Part shown: one piece after another, positions 40,714 through 54,331 of the stretch | Layout: each line of letters starts with the position of its first letter | How positions within the stretch are numbered: the stretch's first letter is position 1 | Assembly: GCA_009823395.1 (NCBI GenBank) | Contig: CM020518.1 | Coordinates: forward strand, 1-64,000 | Source of the DNA: Thamnaconus septentrionalis | Lineage: Eukaryota; Chordata; Actinopteri; Tetraodontiformes; Monacanthidae | Length of the DNA stretch: 64,000 nt | Reading direction: 5' to 3' | Position numbers and translations under genes: made by a program | The notes under the pieces: model-generated | What the model was told of the DNA's origin: nothing | Seen by the model: the letters and a program-made list of their open reading frames with translations, nothing else | Databases searched by the model: none

Positions 40714-43359
40714 CGTTCTCATGTGGCCAATCCAATCTGTAGCAGCTGCAGTTGATGATCACTCAGCCAGTCGGTCTTCACCGGCTGTTGTGAGCCAGTT
40801 TGATGTGAGATTCAGTTGAAACATAAAGGTTTGGAGGAGACCTTCACCCTCCACAACTCAACAACAACTACAACAGTAGAATTGACACCCAGCGACGAGG
40901 AAGCTGATGGAGGGACAAACTACAGGACAAAAATTAACAATGAATGGAGAAAAAAAAACATATCATGAACGACAATTATGACCCAGGAGGTAAATGAAGC
41001 AGCACTGATGAAGGAAAAAACTCAAAAAACACAGACGGAAGTACATGTGTTACTATTGTGTCTATACACACAAACACACACACACACACGGAGAGACAGA
41101 CGTGAAGATGGGGAGAACCTGCTGGTGTTAGTGAGCCGTCAAAGCTCTCAGACTTACCAGCAGCTTGGACAACTATGAAGAAATAAAGACAGCGGAGAAA
41201 GATTCAGTCTCCAGCATTGGAGGATCAACAGTCTCAACAGAGACTCCACAACAGTCAGTCACACATTTCATTTTGGCTGTGACTCCACTGGAGCGACAGT
41301 CACATTCCTAAAAAATGTTACTATGGACCAGGGGTGGGCAAACTACGGCCTGAAGCCCAACTTGAAGAAATTAATAGACAGTCATCAAACAGCTGCATCT
41401 CCTCCATGGTTGCAGTGTTTCCAGAGTCATTTCAATAAAGAGCTCAACACCCTGGTGGCTCTGGGAGGTTCTGGGTGGTTCTAGATGGTTCTAGGAGGTT
41501 CTGGGTGGTTCTAAGAGCTAAACACCCTGGTGGGGCTTCAAAGACACTGATTTGGTTGCAACTTTGCTTTGCTTCATTTTCCATTGGCATTCCAGCAACA
41601 TGTCTTCTCCATGATCTCCCAGGACAGATGGTTTCCTCACCACAACACTCCATCCATCTGCTGCTGCTCCGCTACCCCCCTCTGGCACATTATAGAACCC
41701 ACTGTGGCCCACCAGTCTACCAGTTTTCACCCCCCTGGACTCCATGCCTGGTCTCCAGACCCCCCCGGTCTACCAGTTCCCCCCCTGCAGCAGTGGCGCT
41801 GGTTCTTCTGGTTCTACCTGGATGTTGGTGGGGTCTTTGTACGACTCGTCGGTGGCCGTCTGCAGCTTTTCGCTGATCCAGGCTTCGATCTCGTCCACGT
41901 CGCGGCTGAACTGCTGCAGCGTCTGGGACTCGCCCAGCTTCGAGCGCTTCTCAATCATCTGAGCCTTCAGACGGCGCCACCTGCAGGAGGAAAACAAAAC
42001 GAATGCAGAGATCTCTGGGACAGTGCGGTGGTTTGTTTGGCAGAGTTTTGAATGTTGAGCGACAGCAGATTGGTCCGTCTCTTGACGTGAACCTTCTAGA
42101 AGTTCCTCTGATTCTCTCCCAGCTTCACGGTCAACTAACAAGCCTACCATGTCTGTCACAGTCACACATGCAGAGTGTATTCTTCAAAGTGTTTAATGTT
42201 AGACATCATGTTGTATCATCTTGGCAGCAGATGAAAGAGCAACATGCTTGGAGAATCCATCAGTGCCATATTAATGTGCAGATGATTGAAGCTGCACCAC
42301 TCCAGGTGTTTGCCTTCTACCTGTCCAGGACTTCATTGCGACGGTTGAAGATGTCAGATTTGGCGTAATGGTCGGCGCCGATCAGCTGGTCGGCAAAAGA
42401 CTGAAGAGCAGCGATCTTCTCCTCCTGTAGGACCAGACCACATCCAAGCCTCACTACAGGACTCCAGTACTTTATTGAGTTCAAATTGGGAAACTACACA
42501 CTGCCAACCTAGCAATCAATGTGACCGACCTGGACGTTGATGGCCTTGTCGAAGTCCTCGTGCTTCTTGATGAGGGCCTCCACGCTGTCCAGGGAGTCGC
42601 CCTTGTCGTCGCTGGCCAGGAAGGCCTCGCGGGCCGCCATCCAGTTCTCAGCCTGCTCACAGTCCCTGTTGAAGAGCTGCAACAGCAAGTGAGTCCATTC
42701 ATTAAGTTGAGTTGAATTGAGTTACATTGGGTTGAGTTGGGTTGGGTTGGGTTGGGTTGGGTTGGGTTGAGGTGTGTGTACCTGCAGCTCCAGGCACTGG
42801 TCCAGCATCATGCGGCGCTGCACCCAGGCCTTCTCCAGGTCGGCCCTCTGCTGCTCCAGGGCCTCCAGCCGCTGCTGGATGTCGCTGCTGGCGTAGTGGC
42901 CTCGCACCAGCAGCTGCTGGCCAAACTGCTCAAAGGCCTGGAAGGTTCCAGAGCGAGCGTCGATCTCCGTACGGTGCTCCTACGCAAATAAAGCAGGGAC
43001 AAAATATATAGATAGAACTTTGCTGTTATCTTTGGGCTGATCCACCTGCAGGGGGCGCCAACACCACCAACACCACGCAGTGGCCGAGTCAACGGCAGCA
43101 GGTAGAACCGTTCAGCCAGGAAGTATCTATCTAATATCTATCTATATGTCTATTTATACATCTATCTAGTATCTATCTATCTATGTAGGATCTAATCTAG
43201 CAGCTAATCTCCAGTGTGACTCCAGTACCTGGTGTCTCTCCAGAAGGGCCTCAGCTCCAGTCACGTCTTTAGCCAGCTCCTCTGAGGAGACCAGGCCTCT
43301 GATACCATTGATCCACGACATCAAGTCCCTGGACCAGGAGAGAGAGAGAGGGAGAGAGA

Positions 43360-43433
<74 letters not shown>

Positions 43434-45841
43434 TGGAGAGAGAGGGAGAGAGAGATGGAGAGGGAGAGAGAGAGAACCGTCTTAGATGGAGCCTAACAAG
43501 CTGAATATGGAACAAAGCAAAGTTTCCTACCAGACCATCAATGACTTCATATTGCACTCATGCTGAATGCCACTACCAATGAAAAAACTCCTCAAAATCA
43601 GTCAATCAGACGGAATGCCCCCCCGCTCCTACCTGAAGTCAGACAGGAAGCGCTGCAGGTCGTGGGAGTTGCCCAGCTTGTCCTTGCGCTGGTCTGCTCG
43701 GCCCACCAGGCTGCTCCAGGCCGTGTTGAGCTCGGTGCACTTCTCCTGGATGTCGTCCACGGCCTCAGGGTGGGACTGGATCAGCCGCTCCGCCATCTCC
43801 CCCAGGGAGTTCACCTGGTGGGGGGACATCATGTTCACCAGTATACACACTAGAGACAGGTTGAAGACATCTCAGGGAGCACGCGGTGGTGCAGGGTTAG
43901 TGGTTGTGGGTTCCATTCCCAGGGTCTCCTGGAGCCTTCTGTAGTCGTCTACATCATCTGTGTCTGCCTGGGTTCTAGCTGTCAATCTAGTATATATCTA
44001 TCCATCCATCTATCCATCTAGTGTCTGTAGTACCAACCTATCAATCTACCATCTATCCATCTAAATTGACCCTAGATGTGTGTGTGTGTGTGTGAGTGTG
44101 AATGGTGTCCCTAATAAAGTGGCCACTGCTCCAGGGTGGCACCCTGCCTTCACCCAGTGACTGCTGGGAGATTCCAGCAGACCCCCCACACCCTGAGAGC
44201 AGGAGGGATGGATGGATGAATGATGGATGAATGGATGATGGATGGATGGATGATGGATGGATGATGGATGGATGATGGATGGATGATGGATGATGGATGG
44301 ATGATGGATGGCTGGCTCTACCTTGTCTCCCAGGGCGGCCAGGTCTCTCTCGAAGCCCTCGTGTTTGCGCTGCAGGGCCTGCACGCTGGCCAGGTCGTGG
44401 CCGTAGTTGTCGGTGTTGAGGGCCTGGTTCTTCTCCTCGATCCACTCCTTGGTCTCATCAGCATCCCTGCAGCAGCACAGTTTTTACAGTTGCTGAGTTT
44501 TAAACTGTGTTCAGGTGGTGGTTGCTGCCACCAGGAGGAGAAACAGCTCAGAGCCTGGAGGGGGCGGAGCCTCTGCTCCTGGTGCCTCCTACCTGTGGAA
44601 CCTCTGCACCTCGTGGGCGCTGCCCAGCATGTTGCTCCTCTCCTCAGCCAGCTGCTGCAGCGAGCGCCAGCGCTTGTTCAGCTCCTGCACACACAACACA
44701 ATTACGACCTGCTACTGCAACTACACAACATCATCACTGACCTGCACTTCCACTAACAACCACATTCAGTGAATGCCAGTGTTTCAATGTGTCCTGAGGT
44801 GAACTGCAGTCATCTCCTCCTTTATGAAAATGACGCAGACACATTGAAATCAATCCCATTATTTTCAATTGATGACTAAGCTTTAAAGGGCCAGGGTTGG
44901 GCTTCCAGATGTATTGAATTCATGTGGGTGGCCTCATCCCAACTATAACGTAGCTTTGTTTGGTTCAATCCTGGTGTGTTGCTAGTTGAACAACCTCACA
45001 AAAGCCTGCAGAGGCATCATTGATTACAATCAATCAATCAACCAATCAAGTGAACATAATCAACATTATCAGCTTTGACTTGTGAGGTGGAAGTGGTTTC
45101 CAGCGCAGGGTGTCAGTGTTTGTCTCACTGTGTGTGTTAGTCCACATGCCAGTAACACAAAGACGCATTACAACAGCTGGAGGAGGCTGTTTGACAACAG
45201 GACCCTGAAGACACTGACAACCAGGTCAACAGCGCTACTCTACAGGTGAAAATGTGCACATACATGACATAGGGAGAGATGCATGGAGTGCAAACATGAC
45301 AACAGAGTCTCACACTCAGGGGGTTGCAACACACATCAACACAATGCAACACGCAGGATTCAATAGACACAAAAATATCACAATCAAAAGGGCAGCATGA
45401 CAAAAAAGAATGTGTCAAGACTTTGCTAAGCTAGCTTAGCTTAGCTACAGAGAAGACTGTGAAATCAGGCCACACAATAAGTGCATGGAGAAACAGAGAT
45501 GTTGGGGGACAACAGGAGAAAAAACAGACACAGCAGTCAGAACCAGTGACTCTTACCTTGATGGTATTAAAGTTAGCCGTCGTTTGAACAGCCAAGCGAA
45601 CATTCTACGGTCAAAAATAACAAAATACGGCAGGAAAGAGTGAAGGGAGGAAGAATAGGCAACGCACACAATGGTCGCACAATTCAGACACACTTGTCCA
45701 CTTTCAGCTGCTTTCCGTCTCAGTCCAGGGACTCGCATCAATCTACACATTTAGATTCCCATTCAGACAGAGTGGTGCTACTGGGACCAGAGCATTGAAA
45801 ATCCAGAATACACTGCCATATCTGAGATTAGTGAGAAATGA

Positions 45842-45876
<35 letters not shown>

Positions 45877-48800
45877 GATGTAAATAGTTGATTTTCCTTC
45901 CTTTCTTACTCCATAAATAGTTTATTTTATTTGAAATTGCTAGACTGCTGTCCTCTCTGTTGCTCTACATGTTGCTGTCACAGTAGAATCAATATATAAC
46001 ATTGCAATCAATATATAATGATGTTAATTTGCCCACTGTGGGATAAAATCAACAACCAAACGCCAGGACAGTTTCCCAGGTTGAAGCGACACACTGGTAG
46101 CCTGCATCATCAGCCCAAAGCTGAGCAGTGCAGCAGCTACTGTGAGTGTCAGCGTCGGTTGCCAAGTCCAGTCAGATCATTGCAGTAGATCCACAAAACA
46201 CCCCAAGACTACAAGCTCATTGTTAGAATTCATAGTGACTGAGAAGAAGAGAGGAAAAGATCACCTTCCATGGAGATGCACCCTTGGAATCAGCTTCATC
46301 CTGTTCAAAAGGAACAAGTCAACCAGTTTAATGCTTTCACAAAACAACTTCTTCTCAAAGGTCAAGCAGAAAGTGGCCATCATGAAGAGAGAGCGCACCT
46401 TGCCAGGAGCAGCGCCCAGCACCTCCTGCTGCTGCAACATGAGGAAGAGGAGAGAGAGAAGTCAGCCTGGTGGATGGAGGTGCAGTGGAGAGTTTCCTTC
46501 TGCAGCTGCTAGAAGGTACCTGAGCCTGCAGCACTGGAGCCTCCTCAGCCATCAGACCTTCTGACTCCAGCTCTGACGCCACCTTGTTGATGTCCCTCAG
46601 CCGAGACTCGTTGGCCTTCAGGTCCTGCACCCAACATAGAGAAGAAATATATATGCATGTATGCCATTGCCAACGCAGTCTAGTCACAGGACGACTGTGT
46701 GATTTGTTTGGTCCAGTGATGATTCAACACAACACAACACAACACAACACAACACAACACACTAAACTGCATCAATGGATTTATTCACATCAGAACTTAA
46801 ACCCTTTTGCAGAAGTTGAAGTTCAGTGGCTTCATAAATGTCTTTGGCCGTCTCTCTTTTTAAAGGAATAGTTCATATTTACATTGCTCATGATAAATGT
46901 ACAAGGAACGCGTGGTAGAACCTCAACAAGGAACGTGTGGTAGAACCTCATCTCATAAAGTCCATGCAAGCAATGCTGTGTTTTACTTTATTTTAGACGT
47001 ACAGTACAACTGCACATGTAAAGACATCAAGTCCAGGTTACCTTCTGGAAGTCGTCGAACTTCTTCTGCAGGACCTCCACCTGCTCCAGGTCGGATCCCA
47101 CCTCCTCATTGGTCAGCGCTCCTTCCTTCTCGTGGATCCACTGCTGCAGCTCGTTGGCCTCTCGGAACAGCATGAACTTCTTGCAGCTCTTCTCCAACAT
47201 GTCTTTGCGTTTCTCCCCCAGTTCCAGCAGAGTGCTGTACCTGTAGCGTTGTTGCAGCCACACAGGGTCGGCACATTAGCCCGGTGTTTGCAACCATCCA
47301 ACCAGTCAGGAGATTCAATGTATCCAGCAAATCACTCCTAGCAGTGCAACCTTCTTTGCTTTCCACTGGGATGAGACGGAACTCCAGGAGAAGCAAAGAA
47401 ACAAAGAGCAGTTGGACGACTAGCGAGTGATCGGAGTTGAGGACACAAAGTGAGGAATCTCGAAAAGGGAAGAAAGACCAAAACAACACACACCCAATCA
47501 AATCAAGTCTGTTCACTGACTGACTGACTGACTGACTGACTGACTGACTGATTCAAGGCCCATAAGGTTCCCCTCAGAGTTTATTCAAACACAACAGCGC
47601 TGCAAACACAGCCAGAAGCGATGCTTTGATCCTGGAATCAATCGATACAAATGTTTGCTACAAGTATACGCGGTCGTGCTAATCAGCTAGCCTGCTATCA
47701 CTTGTGTGCAATAGTATTTTGATTGATCATTTTTGTGAATAAACATCAACATTGGGGTTTTTCCAGATCAGTTGAGAAGCTCTAAGAGCTTCTTTCAAAC
47801 CTTCTTAAGACACAACTGACAGAAGAACACAGTTCCCAGATTCCCTCTGAGCTGCAGCTCTTTTACATTTCACTGCACAACCAGTGTGCATGTGACACAT
47901 AAAGTTCTAGAATCAAAGATGGCTGTAAGGTGGAGCTCACTGGGTGATCACACTGAGTCAGAAAGCAACACCAACTCATATTTAATAATCTGCTTCCTAC
48001 TTTAAGTTGATGTTGTTCAGTGTTCATGTAGCCCGGACTGCTAAATTCACACACAGAAATGTTGTGGCAACTCACAACGTGAGTGTTGGACATTGAACAC
48101 AGCACAGGATGTGCTGTAAATGAAGCAGCTGATATATGAATTATAATAAGGCGGTCATTCATTTGCTGAGTAGAATGAAGCCCAATGTGGGAATAAAGTG
48201 GAAAACAGAAACTTTGATACGAGAGTTTTCCTGTCAATCAATCCATCAACAACCAATCAGAAGACTCGCTGACGCTATGAGACATGCTGGGTGGTACTCA
48301 CAGCTCCTCCACCTGCTTCATGCGCACAGACACGCTGCAGGCCTCCTTGGGAACAAGCCTGCTCCAAGCCAGGCCAAGCCAGGCCAAGCCAGGCCAGTGC
48401 ACAGCAGAGAGGGTTAGGAGGTGAAGACAGAGGCAGAGGAGAGAAAACGGAAAGGAAGAAGAGGCCAGGGCCAGGAAATTAGTAGTGAACCAGAACTGAA
48501 AGAGAGGAGGAGCGACTGGAAGGGTTAAGAAGCAGAGAGGAGTGGGGGGGTGCTACTGGAGGGGTGAGCAGGGTGAGACAGTCAGCTGGAGCTTCTTACT
48601 GGTTGTCGATCTGCTCCTGGCGCAGGGCGATGCTGCCGTGCTCGTCCAGCAGGTTCTCCCTGGACGACGACTGGGTCGGGTCCAGTTTCTTCACGTAGGC
48701 CGCGGGGACGAAGCCCTGCCGGTCGTTCACCTCCACCTTCCACCAGTCCTGCAGCAGGGCAGAGGTCAGAGGTCACAGAGGCTCGCTGGACCTCCACCAC

Positions 48801-50582
48801 GGCCAATCAGAGCCCTCCAACCCAACAGTCATGGGACTTTATTGAGGAACTTTGAGTGGAAATACAGTTTGAAATGAGTTTAGATCAGGCGTGGGCAAAC
48901 TACGGCCTGGGGGCCATATGTGGCCCGTTAACCCTTTAATCCGGCCCTACAATACTGGAAGAAATGATATCAATATACAGTCAGTCATCAAACAGCTGCA
49001 TCTCCTCCATGTTTGCAGTGTTTCCAGAGTCATTTCAATAAAGAGCTCAACACCCTGCTGGTCCAGGGGTGGTTCTGGATGGTTCTAGGAGGTTCTGGGT
49101 GGTTCTAACAGATACAGTAAACACCCTGCTGGTCCAGGGGTGGTTCTAGATGGTTCTGGATGGTTCTAGGAGGTTCTAGGAGGTTCTAGGTGGTTCTAGG
49201 TGGTTCTAACAGATACAGTAAACCCCTGGTGGGGCTTCAAAGACACTGATTTGGTTGCAACATTGCTTTGCTTCATTTTCCATTGACATTACAGCAACAT
49301 GTTTCCTCCTATGAGGTGGCTCACTAGAACTCTCCATCCATCTGCTGCTGCTCCGCTACCCTCTGGTACATTACAGAAGCCACTGTGGCCCACCAGTCTA
49401 CCAGTTGCCCCCCCTGGTCTAGATGCATGTACACAGACTGGTGTGCTGGTGCTATGACAGGAGGATGAGGTGAAGCTGCGTCAGTGTCAACCTTGTTGGT
49501 GCTGTTGAGCAGCGTGAGGACGTCTCCCTTCTTCATGGTGACTTCACGAGGACTCTTCTCCTGGTAGTCGTACAGAGCCAACACCAGCTCCTTGCCCGTC
49601 TCGTCATCAGTGGGCGCCACCTGCTGCTGCTCAGGGGTACAAAAGCATTTACAGGAAGTCATTCTGACAGGTCCTGAATAACCTGCTTCAAAATGTCCAG
49701 TGTGTAAAATCTGGCTTGATTTATGATTTTCATCTTGGAGAAAGGTCAACATGCTGTCCATCAATACATTCACAAACATTTATAGTGGCAGTACAAAGGG
49801 TTGGCTGGTGCTTTACCCTGCAGGACTGGGCTTGCTCCTTCAAGGACTGGATGCTGCTGCCGTAGGCGCTCAGGTCCGACATCAGGGCCTCGTGCTTCTT
49901 CAGCAGAGCCTGTGGACCAAGCAGCAGAGTCAGCAGACTGGCGCAGGACTGGAGGAAGGGTTAGCAAGCAATACAGGTAACACTAGAGGCTCTTTCACTC
50001 AATCATTGCTGGATGTTTTCAGACAGTGTTTCTCAACTGGTGGGTCGAGGCGCCGTTTGCGTCCAGCAGTTGAGAAGCCCTGGTTTCAAGACGTCCCCTG
50101 AGGAGGGGCTGCTGACAGATCTGGATCTCGACGTGTTGACGAGCTCACCTCGGCCGAATCCTCGTCCTTGCCGTAGTCGGGGCTCCCCACGATGGGCTCC
50201 TTCTCCCTCATCCAGGACTCGGCCTCGTTGGCATCGGCAAAGTACTGCTGCGCCTGCAGGGAGTCCTCCAGGTCCTGCCTCCGCTGGGACGCCTTGGACT
50301 TGAGAACGTCCCAGCGGCCGTGCAGCTCCGCCAGCTTGGCCTTCACCTCCTCCGCTGCAAAGTGTCCTGGCGAGGCAGACAGAGGGAGGCTCAACCACAC
50401 CGTGCTGAGCCTGCTGGCTTCGGGAAGGCCACCAATGAGAGCGCAGTACCTTCTTCCACCATGGCCTCTCCCTTCACGCTGACGGCCTTGATGCGAGGCT
50501 CGTGGCCGCTCACCTCCGCCTGCAGCGCCTGGTGCTTCTTCAGCAGGTTCTGCACGCCAATCAGGTCTTTACCTGCACCAAT

Positions 50583-50613
<31 letters not shown>

Positions 50614-51687
50614 TTCATGTTCCTGTTTCTTCATGGCTTTCTGAAGCTTTGAGAGAACTGCTGTGTTTAGCTTGGGTGCTTCCTCATGGGGGAGTTGACA
50701 GTCGCTGTGGAGGCCACCAGCTCCAGCGGACCATGGTCCTACTCTCCCTGCGGTTGCTTCTCACCTCGGTTGGTGGAGGCAGCGATGGGCTCCTTCTCCC
50801 GGATCCAGGTCTCCTCGTCCTCCACGTCCCTGAAGAGCTGCTGGAGCCGCAGGGAGTCGGAGAGCTTCTGCTTGCGTGCGGCCATGGGCTCTCGCAGGGC
50901 CTGGTAGCGCAGCACCAGCGCCTCCTGCTTCCTGCTGATGTTCTCCGCGTCAAAGTGTCCGGCCTCCTGGAACTGCCGGGCCTGGATGGTGATGCCGTCG
51001 ATGCGATCCTTCGAGACAACATCAAAAGAAAATCAAGCGTTTGCAAATTCAAGATTGCGTTCAGAGAATTCGTGCCGTACTTTTCAGACTAAAAGTGGCA
51101 TCAGTCCAGAAAACACAGAAGTTGCACCGGGCCACAGGCGGCATTTTGGGGGAAATTTATTTGACAAAATCCAAAACCAAGAAGAGTCTTTATTTATTTA
51201 TTGGTATTTACAGTACCGGTACTTCACTGTAGAGTTGGCAGTCACTGCCTGTATACTCAGCTCAACGCAGTAACTCACTGTGTATTTACACTTTAAATAG
51301 TACTGTAGAAGATTGTGACTCCTGCTAACATTAGCATTAGCAGTGGAGTTCCAGCTCCACCATCCTAGCCTCTAGCCCTTTGAGTTGATGTCTAAATTCA
51401 TTATCAGTGGTACAGGAGCAGCACATACCGCTAGTTGCCTGGAGCGCCCCCCTCTGGCGGCTGTAGGTAATGTGTGCTCTTAGGTCACGTCAGTCAGTGT
51501 AAATAAATATTTCAGAGTATGTGGAATTCTATGTTTCAATACATATATAAATGGCACCTGAGTCTAAGTGGAGGAGGTGCGACTTGGGAGCGACGGCACT
51601 GCTGTGTGAGACCATGAGGTGAGCGACACTCCTGCATTATTGAAGCTGGGTACCTGGTGAGCAGCGACGTCGGCCTCCAGCAGCGCC

Positions 51688-51718
<31 letters not shown>

Positions 51719-51974
51719 GGTCTTTGCCGTAGTCGTCTGAGGCCAGGTGACCTTCGACCTCGTACAGCCACAGCTCGATGTCCTCCACGTTCCTGTTGAA
51801 CTGCTGCTGCTGGTTGGCCTCACGCAGCTTGATGCCTGCAGGGATGCAACAACACCAGCAACACAACTTAGACCTCAAACAAACTCATTGTGCTTCTCTT
51901 GACTAAACAATGGAGTCCTTGTGACCCAGTGAGAGAGCAGGTGCAGCAGGAGTTTGTCTATCTTCTGGCTGTGC

Positions 51975-52014
<40 letters not shown>

Positions 52015-54293
52015 ATGACACCACCATCAATCAAGCAATCTTTTCTCAGCTTTTCTATCAAGGTCTATTGTGTGATGCATAACAGAGCCTTGATGAGTTC
52101 CAAAAACCTGTTGAAGTTGACAGTGTGAGCTGAAGTGTCGGTGACTTTCTCAAGGGTTCGGGTTGGTTTACATTATTCCAGAAGTGCTGGCACTTTACTT
52201 GAAGCTTAAAAGCTCCTCCAAGAAAACAGTTTATCTCAATTTTAAAGCAGATATTTCTAGAGAATTCATTTCAATCACTGATTAACTGAACATGATAGAA
52301 AGTGGGCTGCTGTCTTTGTGACTTGATGAAGAGGAAAAACTGATGCTGGTCCTGAGACTCCAGCAGTGGAGAACCACTGAATCAGTGCTGCTGATGGAGA
52401 TCCATCCTGGAATGAAGGCCTTCACGACCTCACACAGGTTTCTCAGTCAGGCAGAGCCTCAGCTGAAGGGTCCGGGTACCTTTGAGCTCGGTGGCCTCCA
52501 GCAGCTTCTTCCACTGGGAGCTGACGTCCTCCATGCGACCAGCCACCTCTGAGGAGGCGTAGTGCTTCCCGTCCAGCAGCTCCTGTCCAGACTTCTGCAG
52601 GGCGTCGATGCGGCTCTGATTGGCCGACAGCTCAGCCTCGAAGGCCTGGTGCTTCTGCACTTTGCCCTGCAGGTTGGAAGGGTCCTGCAGGGGGCGCAAG
52701 AGGGAAGAAAGCGGTGACTGGAAGGCCATGATGTCAGAAAAATGAAGGTCTCGAAACGTCCGTGAAGGTTCTCAGTCATTCGGCGCATCTGAGGGTAGAA
52801 GGGTTCAGTTGGAGGAGGCCAGCGGGACCGGTTCTTGGACCCTGATGGTCGTCAAGAACCAGTCCAGGTGGAGTAGGCCAGCGGGACCGGTTCTTGGACC
52901 CTGAAGGTCGTCAAGAACCAGTCCAGGTGGCCTCCTCCAACTGAACCCTTCTACTTGAAAGGTGTTCAAAGCTCTGGACTGGGGACCTTGTAGGCTTCGT
53001 CCGTGGCCGTCTTCATCTTCTCGTTGATCCAGCTCTTCAGCTCGTCCGAGTCCCTGAAGAACTGCTGCAGGTGGAAGGAGTCCTCCAGGGCGGTGCGGCG
53101 CCACTGAGCGCGCTCGTGCAGGGCGTTGCGGCGGCTCAGCAACTACAGGAGAAACACAGGAGAGACGCGTTAGGATGGCCAAGACCCTGTAGGGGTCGAA
53201 CTCAATGTAGTCATCATATTTGGGCCCATGAGGCCAATGCACACTCACTACTGGAGCTGCTGGCCCGCTGGTATCAACATGTAACCACTATGACCACAAC
53301 TCCCAGAATGCTCTGCTGCTATGCTGGCAGACCATGGACTCTAACAGACCATCAGTAACGTTTTCTTGCTGCTCTAAGACTGCAATGGTTGAATGGTTGC
53401 ACCTTCATTGAAGGACATTAATATTATGACTTCATTGGTTTCTTGTTGTCATTTTATTTTGAAATGTATGATGGTATTGTAACTGTAATCTGAAGTGACT
53501 TTAGATGACTGTGGTACTTACAGCGTCTCTGCGTGTTGCCACGTCCTCTTTGGCATAGTGGTTGTTCTGGATCAGTTTGGTGGCAAACTCGTCCAGGGCC
53601 TGGAGACGAGCAGAACCAAGACACTCAGTCCATGTCTGAACCGCTCAAGAGGAAAAACACTTGCAACAGAGAACGTGGCAGGTGTTGAACCCCCAGTTCC
53701 AGAAGAACTGGAGTGAAGACGTACGGTGATTTTCTCCTCCTGGGCGCTCAGCGACTTCTCAAAGTCCTCGTGTTTCTTCAGCAGAGCCTCCACGCTGTCC
53801 AGGGAGTCCCCCAGGTCTTCGTTCAGCAGGAAGGCCTGGACGCCACACGCACACAATCATTCATCTGGGTCATGCAAATTCACACAGTCTACAAAAAACT
53901 CTGTCTGAGTTTCAAGTTACTTCTTGCTTGCTCATCCAGTTGTCCACTTGCTCGGTGTCTCGGTAGAAGAGCTGCAGGTCCATGCACTGCTCGTACTGCT
54001 GCCTGCGCACCTCCCACAGCTCCAGCAGGGACTCCTTCTCCTGGCCCAGGACCTCCAGCTGCAGCAGCAGACGGACACCAGCAGAGTGACAACTCTGGCG
54101 ATGATGACATCATCGGCAGCAGAGAGAGAGAAGATCAGCCCCACCTTCTCCTTGACCTCCTCGGAGGCGTAGTGGCCGCTGGTGAGCAGCGCCTGGCCGG
54201 CTTTATCAGTGGACCTGAAGCTGTCCTCATGGGCGTCGATCTCCCCCTGGAAACACACACACACACACACACACACACAGTCAGGACAGAGTC

Positions 54294-54331
<38 letters not shown>

